Origin: Candidatus Dormiibacterota bacterium | Lineage (GTDB): Bacteria; Chloroflexota; Dormibacteria; UBA8260; Bog-877 | DNA: 11,272 bases | Assembly: GCA_003133485.1 (NCBI GenBank) | Contig: PKXR01000059.1 | Coordinates: 546-11,817 of the forward strand | Direction: 5' to 3' | Shown here: positions 6,724 through 11,272 of the stretch, piece after piece | Numbering within the stretch: the stretch's first letter is position 1 | How the letters are laid out: each line of letters opens with the position of its first letter | Program-made: the position numbers and the translations under genes | Notes under the pieces: generated by a model | Databases searched by the model: none | The model's input: the letters and a program-made list of their open reading frames with translations, nothing else | Told to the model about the DNA's origin: nothing

Positions 6724-7938
6724 TCACGGGTGGGATTCCCAGGCGACACCGATGAGCCGGAGGACATTGCCCCCCAAGACCTTGTGGATGTCCCCGTCCG
6801 AGTACCCGTGGGTCACCAGCCAGCGGGCGATGTTGGAGAAGGCCTCGGCGGGGCTCTCGAGCCCTTCGACCCATGGCACCCGCTCGAACTCCAGCGGCGG
6901 GTTGGGCTTCGGCAGTCCCTGGCCAAACCGTTGGTCCACGACCCGGTGCAGCCCTACGTGGTCGCCAAAGATGGTGTCCGGGCCGAAGGCCACGTGGTCG
7001 ATCCCGGCCAGCTCACAGCAGTACTCGAAATGGGCCATGTAGCTATCTATGGTGTGGCGGGGATGCTGGCGCGACAGTGTCGTGTGGGGAGCCGCCTCGA
7101 TGCCGATGATCCCGCCCTTTTCCGCGCAGGCCCGGATCACGTCGTCCGGTTTCATTCGCGCCGTGGGCCAGACCGCCCGGGCGCCAGCGTGCGAAATTGA
7201 GACGGGGGCCTGGCTGGCGTCGATCGTGTCCAGGGTGGTCCGATCGCCCGCGTGCGAGCAGTCGATCAGGATCCCCAGCTGATTCATCCGGTGGACGGCT
7301 CGGCGGCCGAAGGTAGTCAGTCCCCCGTCATGCGCCTCTGATAGGCCGCTTCCGAGATTGTTGGCCTCGCTGTAGGTGACCCCAACCGCGCGGATCCCAA
7401 ACCCGTAGAGAATGTCCAGCCGGTCGAGCTCGTTCTCGATCGGAGCCGCCGACTCCACCGCCAGGATGACCCCCAGCTGCCCATTCTTTTGGGCAGCCTC
7501 GATGTCGGAGACGCGGTGGACGATGCGCAGGTAATCCTGATGGGCGATGTCACAGAGCCGCATCCCCAAATCGACCAGAGTGTCGTCCCACTTCCAGCCC
7601 ATCAGCGAGGTGATCTGACCCTCGCCGTCCGCCAGGTTGTCGAAGACGGCGTCCAGTCCTGACTTGCTGAGTCCCAGGTACCCAGTGACGTCTCGGCCGT
7701 GCCGCCGATACTCAAAGAGTTGGTCTGGGTCTGCGGGCAGGACCGAAGGGTGGTCGTGGAAGGAGATCACCGGACCCTGCTCCAGCAAGCGCAGGACTCG
7801 GGCCTCCTCCGTCTCGTTGGTCGGCACCTGATGCAATGGCACGCGATCCAATTCATCCGCCAGCTCGAACACCCGGTAGTCCTGGTGGGGGACCAGGTAG
7901 TCGTAGGAGTGGTAGCCACGATAGGCGGTGCGCTTCAT
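6724..7938 (-). CDS. Membrane-dipeptidase-like (M19) metallohydrolase
   Basis: This is a 404-residue member of the renal/membrane dipeptidase superfamily (COG2355). Characterised members hydrolyse dipeptides, including ones with a D-residue at the C-terminal side, and some beta-lactams. The ATG at 7938 has GGAG six bases upstream. Visible landmarks are FHDHP (H61, D62, H63), E162 in ILAVESAA as the bridging carboxylate, H229 in LIDCSHAGD, H250 in VSISHAGAR, and D321 in AFGPDT. The usual first motif is HxD, whereas here it reads H-D-H, so a metal ligand may differ. The N-terminal 55 residues before this motif are unusual for the family. There is no signal peptide or lipid-anchor motif, so despite the family name it should be cytoplasmic. 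It ends eight bases before the SDR gene, implying tight coupling. Confidence 0.87.
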   Translation of the reverse strand: MKRTAYRGYHSYDYLVPHQDYRVFELADELDRVPLHQVPTNETEEARVLRLLEQGPVISFHDHPSVLPADPDQLFEYRRHGRDVTGYLGLSKSGLDAVFDNLADGEGQITSLMGWKWDDTLVDLGMRLCDIAHQDYLRIVHRVSDIEAAQKNGQLGVILAVESAAPIENELDRLDILYGFGIRAVGVTYSEANNLGSGLSEAHDGGLTTFGRRAVHRMNQLGILIDCSHAGDRTTLDTIDASQAPVSISHAGARAVWPTARMKPDDVIRACAEKGGIIGIEAAPHTTLSRQHPRHTIDSYMAHFEYCCELAGIDHVAFGPDTIFGDHVGLHRVVDQRFGQGLPKPNPPLEFERVPWVEGLESPAEAFSNIARWLVTHGYSDGDIHKVLGGNVLRLIGVAWESHP

Positions 7939-8008
7939 CGCCAGCTCCAGGTCTGCAAGCGGACGGAGACCGATTGCTCCGGGACCAGGGCCGGCCCCGG
8001 GGCGCAGC

Positions 8009-9052
8009 TCATGCCAGCATGACCTTGATCGACTGGCGCGCTGACATGGCCGCGTAGCCCTCCGCGACTCGGTCCAAAGGCAGCGTCTTGTCGAAGACCG
8101 GGCTTGGGTCAAGCGTGCCGGCGGTCACTCGGGCGATTAGATCGGGCAGGTACCGTCGTCCGGGAGCGACGCCCAGGCTAATGCGCAAGTGGTGGATGAA
8201 GGGGTCGAAGAGCGGGAGTTGCGGCATGGTGTGGGGCACCCCCACGGCACCGATCGAGGCGCCGTCGCGGGCCATGCCGATCGCCATCTCCCACGATTCC
8301 GGGGTCCCCACCGCCTCCACCACGTGACGCACCCCGAGTCCCCCGGTGAGCTCGCGGACTGCGCTGATCCCCTCGGCACCCCGGGTCGCGACGATGTCGG
8401 TGGCACCGAAGGTCTGACCGACCGTCTGCCGGTCCGGATGTCGGCTCATGAGGATGACTCGTTCCGCGCCCAGGATCTGGCGGGCACCCAGTACCGCGCA
8501 GAGTCCCACCGCCCCGTCGCCGATGACGGCGACGGTTGCGCCCTCGCCGACTTCGGCCAGTACTGCCCCGTGCAGTCCCGTGGCGACGACATCCGTCAGT
8601 CCTAGGAGCGACGGCAGGAGTCCATCACCCACCTGGGCCAACCCGCCAGGCACCTGGACCAACGTCCCGTCCGCCTGCGGCACCCGCACCGCCTCCCCCT
8701 GGCCCCCGTCAGTCCCTGGGGCTCCAAAGGTCCCACCGTTGACGCAGGACGTCTGGAGCCCATCGAGGCAGGCGGGGCAGGTGTTGTCAGACCACTGAAA
8801 TGGGGCGACTACCAGATCTCCCACCGCGATGGTCATCACCTCGTCCCCCACCGACTCCACGATGCCAATGAACTCATGGCCGAGCCGGGAACCGGCGATG
8901 CGCTGAATGATCCCGCGGTAGGCCCAGAGGTCGGAGCCGCAAACGCAAGAGCGCAGCACCCTGACCACGGCGTCAGTGGCCGCCCCCAGTGACGCGTCCG
9001 GGACGTCCTCCACCACCACGTGGCCGGCCGATTGGTAGATCGCGGCTCGCAT
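8009..9052 (-). CDS. Zinc-dependent alcohol dehydrogenase (MDR superfamily, probably NADP-linked)
   Basis: This 347-residue medium-chain dehydrogenase interconverts an alcohol and an aldehyde or ketone. Catalytic zinc residues are C38 (CVCGSD), H59 and E60 (GHE), and D154. The cofactor loop is GDGAVG (178-183). After the second strand the sequence is S203-R204, the pattern used by Thermoanaerobacter-type secondary alcohol dehydrogenases to hold the NADP phosphate. The structural-zinc lobe has only three cysteines (C92, C95, C103), with D89 where the first cysteine normally sits. The ATG at 9052 has GAGG nine bases upstream and follows the fusion gene by 32 bases. A 70-base gap precedes the dipeptidase gene. 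Substrate is not readable; a small alcohol or amino-alcohol product of the hydrolases is a guess. Confidence 0.92.
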   Translation of the reverse strand: MRAAIYQSAGHVVVEDVPDASLGAATDAVVRVLRSCVCGSDLWAYRGIIQRIAGSRLGHEFIGIVESVGDEVMTIAVGDLVVAPFQWSDNTCPACLDGLQTSCVNGGTFGAPGTDGGQGEAVRVPQADGTLVQVPGGLAQVGDGLLPSLLGLTDVVATGLHGAVLAEVGEGATVAVIGDGAVGLCAVLGARQILGAERVILMSRHPDRQTVGQTFGATDIVATRGAEGISAVRELTGGLGVRHVVEAVGTPESWEMAIGMARDGASIGAVGVPHTMPQLPLFDPFIHHLRISLGVAPGRRYLPDLIARVTAGTLDPSPVFDKTLPLDRVAEGYAAMSARQSIKVMLA

Positions 9053-9084
9053 TCAGCGGTACCTCGACTTGGTCTGGCAGCCGC

Positions 9085-11220
9085 TCATCGAGCCGCGGGC
9101 TCGCGGTGCGGCACGTCCAGGACAGCCTCGATCCAGGCCGCGGCCGCGAGGAGCGCGTAGTCGGTGCCCCGGGGGGTCGCGAGTTGCAGGCCAATGGGCA
9201 GGCCACCCTCGCTCCAACCGCACGGCAACACCAGCGCCGGAGCTGCCGTCAGGTTGAAGACCTTGGTGAACCTCCCCTCGGCCGCTCCCTCGGCAGTGTC
9301 GAGCGGGGGCGTGGTAACCGGCGCGACGAATGGCACCGCCGGGGTGATGAGCACATCGAGGTCCTCGTACATGGCGGCCACTCGGGGCAACAGCTCGTCC
9401 CGGCGCTGGCATGCGCTCCGGTAAGTCTCCTCACTGGTCTGCCTGGCCGATTCCAGGAGACGGAGGGTCTCCGGGCCAAAGTGATCCGGATCGTGGCGCG
9501 CCTGGGTCCCGTGGATCTGCCAGATCTCCCACATCAAGATGTCGTCATAGGTCTCGTCGAGGGCTGCCAGCGCGCTGCCGTCGATCTGGTTAACGGTGCA
9601 TCCCGCCTCCGTCAGCTGCTCCAGACTGCTGCGGAACGCCATTTCCACCTCGGGATCGAGCTGCCCAAAGTGCTCCTCGATAACGCCAATCCGCAGGCTC
9701 CGGGGCACACCGACCAGCTGCCCGCCGGTGAGGGCCGCCAGCGCCCGCGCCGTGATCTCGACATCGCGGCCTATCAAGCCGACGTGATCCAGGGAGTGAG
9801 AGAGGGGCTGAGCTCCCTCGACTGACAGTAGTCCGAACGACGGCTTCAGCCCGACCACGCCGCAGTAGGCGGCGGGGACCCGGATTGAGCCGCCGGTGTC
9901 GGTGCCCACGGCCAGCGGGCAGGCGCCGACCGCGACCAGCGCTGCCGAGCCGCCGCTGGATCCCCCGGCGGTCCGGCCACGGTCGTACGGATTCGTGGTC
10001 TCGGGGACGTCGGGATGGAGCGCCCCAGCGGCGTACTCGAGGAGCGTGGTGGTGGCAAAGACGTCAGCCCCCAACCGCCGCAGGTCCTTCACCACCGGCG
10101 CGTCTTCGGTCGCCGGCGGACCTGCCATGTCGTGCGGATTCCCGTTACCACGGGGGTAACCCCCGACGTCGATCAGGTCCTTGACCGCCACCGGGATTCC
10201 GTGCAGCGGCCCGTCGGGAGCCCTGGTCGGGGCCGGGATCAAGCGCACCACCGCATGGAGCGGGCGACCGAGCCGGTCGGCGCGCTCGTAGGCCGCTAGT
10301 AGCTCGAGGTTGGCAACCTCGCAGGTGCGCTCACCTCGCTCGATCGCCAGGATCAGCTCCCCCGCGAAGGTCGTCAGTGGCCCCTTGAGGTCGTGGAGCA
10401 GATCATCCACTTCCGTCTTGCGCTTGCGCACCATGAGGTCTCGATAGATGCCGCTGTGAGACTTGGCGCTGGTGCGGTTGAAGACGACTAACCGCGCCAG
10501 CGAATTCTCCAAGTCTTCCGGGTCGAATCCGTCGAAAGACTCAGGTTTGACGGGGGACTGCGCCAAGACCTCGCGCGCGATCGCCAGCATCAACGGCTGC
10601 CACTTCGGATCCTCCAACGAGTCCGCGATGGAGAGGTCAGACACCGCTCCCGCATAAAGCATGGCGCCGTAGGCTTCCTTGCCCCACAGGTACCCCAGGA
10701 TGTTGGCAGTCGGTTCCGCGTACGGCAGAGCGTCAGCCAGCTCGCGGACCCGGGGCGTGATCGATCCACCGCGGGGCTCACCAACGCGAAAGGTCCCGAC
10801 GTTTCCCTGCATGATTCGACCGGGGCCCATGACATCGGCCCCGAAGTTCACGAAGCTGACGATCACACGATCCCATCCGACCGCCGCAGCTAGGGTGTTG
10901 GCGGTCAGACCGTTCTGGAAGCTGACCAGATAGCCGTCCGACGCCAGGCGCTGGCGCAGGGGTTCGACCGCCTCCGCGGAGTGGTGACGTTTGACCGCAA
11001 TCGCGGCGCGGTCAATCGTGTCCGGGAGCTCGTCTGGGGTGACCGCTCGCGCTGCCACCGTGAAGCTCTCCACTGGCCCTTCGATGGTGAGGCCGTCGCG
11101 GTTGATCGCCGCTACATGAGCGGGGTCCGCGTCACAGAGGAGCACCTCGTGACCCGCACGGATCAGATGGGCTCCGACGGTGCCGCCGATGGCGCCGGCC
11201 CCGATGATCGTCAAGCGCAT
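9085..11220 (-). CDS. Fusion protein: ketopantoate-reductase-like domain plus amidase-signature hydrolase
   Basis: A single uninterrupted 711-residue frame carries two enzymes. Residues 1 to about 295 resemble 2-dehydropantoate 2-reductase (PanE/ApbA): the loop GAGAIGG at 7-13, a predicted catalytic K181 (LWGKEAYG) and E270 (KTEVDDL). Residues about 300-711 are an amidase-signature enzyme with the full Ser-cisSer-Lys triad: K347 (GIPVAVKDL), S421 (AGGSSGGS) and S445 (GTDTGGSIR), 74 and 24 residues apart as in the family. The junction is compact: the reductase tail runs straight into an amidase-like first helix (LELLAAYERADRLG) and LHAVV. The start is certain, since an in-frame TAA directly precedes the ATG and AGGAA lies eight bases upstream. 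It is the first gene of the visible cluster. Reaction is unknown: probably an amide hydrolysed and a 2-keto acid or similar carbonyl reduced (or the reverse oxidation). GatA function is unlikely without GatB and GatC. Confidence 0.92.
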   Translation of the reverse strand: MRLTIIGAGAIGGTVGAHLIRAGHEVLLCDADPAHVAAINRDGLTIEGPVESFTVAARAVTPDELPDTIDRAAIAVKRHHSAEAVEPLRQRLASDGYLVSFQNGLTANTLAAAVGWDRVIVSFVNFGADVMGPGRIMQGNVGTFRVGEPRGGSITPRVRELADALPYAEPTANILGYLWGKEAYGAMLYAGAVSDLSIADSLEDPKWQPLMLAIAREVLAQSPVKPESFDGFDPEDLENSLARLVVFNRTSAKSHSGIYRDLMVRKRKTEVDDLLHDLKGPLTTFAGELILAIERGERTCEVANLELLAAYERADRLGRPLHAVVRLIPAPTRAPDGPLHGIPVAVKDLIDVGGYPRGNGNPHDMAGPPATEDAPVVKDLRRLGADVFATTTLLEYAAGALHPDVPETTNPYDRGRTAGGSSGGSAALVAVGACPLAVGTDTGGSIRVPAAYCGVVGLKPSFGLLSVEGAQPLSHSLDHVGLIGRDVEITARALAALTGGQLVGVPRSLRIGVIEEHFGQLDPEVEMAFRSSLEQLTEAGCTVNQIDGSALAALDETYDDILMWEIWQIHGTQARHDPDHFGPETLRLLESARQTSEETYRSACQRRDELLPRVAAMYEDLDVLITPAVPFVAPVTTPPLDTAEGAAEGRFTKVFNLTAAPALVLPCGWSEGGLPIGLQLATPRGTDYALLAAAAWIEAVLDVPHREPAAR

Positions 11221-11272
11221 TTAGTGAATTCCTGATGGTTTGCAAGCTGCGCAGGGCTGGTCTGAGGCGAGA
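11221..11272 (-). promoter_or_regulatory. Leader of the fusion gene with its ribosome binding site
   Basis: These 52 bases precede the first visible gene. AGGAA at 11229-11233 lies eight bases before the ATG, and an in-frame TAA abuts the start codon. I see no convincing -35/-10 pair or operator, and the window ends before any upstream gene or promoter can be recognised. Confidence 0.5.

Noticed and set aside
6716..6874. Longer start for the SDR at 6874
   Set aside because: It would overlap the M19-like gene by about 150 bases and adds sequence unlike an SDR N-terminus.
7985..8005. GC-rich palindromes (GCCCCGGGGC, GGCCGGCC) near the alcohol dehydrogenase stop as a terminator
   Set aside because: No T-run follows on the minus strand and such short G+C palindromes are common by chance here.
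7939..8112. Longer start for the M19-like protein at 8112
   Set aside because: The extension lies inside the alcohol dehydrogenase gene and is Arg/Ser-rich; the ATG at 7938 has a good ribosome site.
9085..10330. Amidase half as GatA, a glutamyl-tRNA amidotransferase subunit
   Set aside because: No GatB or GatC is nearby and the domain is fused to a reductase in a catabolic cluster.
10280..10350. Reductase-amidase fusion as a frameshift artefact
   Set aside because: Both halves are in one frame, the join reads as sensible protein from both families, and no lost conserved segment is evident; reads would still settle it.

Overview
The window holds one long minus-strand gene cluster, read from about position 11220 down to position 1. 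It has nine protein genes, eight complete and one cut by the left edge. The DNA is GC-rich with strong third-position GC bias, and starts are ATG or GTG, usually with a GGAG/AGGA-type ribosome site. This fits a GC-rich bacterium such as an actinobacterium or a member of the Chloroflexota, often known only from environmental genomes. The sequence alone does not fix the lineage. I see no rRNA, tRNA, CRISPR array, transposase or integrase. The longest stretch without a gene is 178 bases.

In order of transcription: (1) 11220-9085, a single reading frame joining a ketopantoate-reductase-like oxidoreductase to an amidase-signature hydrolase; (2) 9052-8009, a zinc-dependent alcohol dehydrogenase (MDR family); (3) 7938-6724, a membrane-dipeptidase-like (M19) metallohydrolase; (4) 6715-5993, a short-chain dehydrogenase; (5) 6015-4648, an M20 dipeptidase-like peptidase overlapping the end of gene 4; (6) 4591-2888, a DUF885 protein with an HExxPGH metal site; (7) 2773-1802, a succinylglutamate desuccinylase/aspartoacylase-like deacylase; (8) 1623-682, a DppB/OppB-type permease; (9) 629 to the left edge, a DppC/OppC-type permease. 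Genes 1 to 6 are tightly spaced (23-base overlap to 70-base gaps). The gaps before genes 7 and 8 are larger (114 and 178 bases) and contain inverted repeats.

Taken together this looks like an uptake-and-catabolism cassette for a peptide-like or amide-containing compound. A peptide-type ABC importer brings it in. Five hydrolases from unrelated families (amidase, M19, M20, DUF885, M14-like deacylase), with no visible signal peptides, would cleave it in the cytoplasm. Three oxidoreductases would handle keto, hydroxy or aldehyde products. That pathway is inference; the individual family calls rest on readable motifs. The most unusual items are the reductase-amidase fusion, the altered metal motifs in the M19-like enzyme and the alcohol dehydrogenase, and the structured spacers around the deacylase gene.
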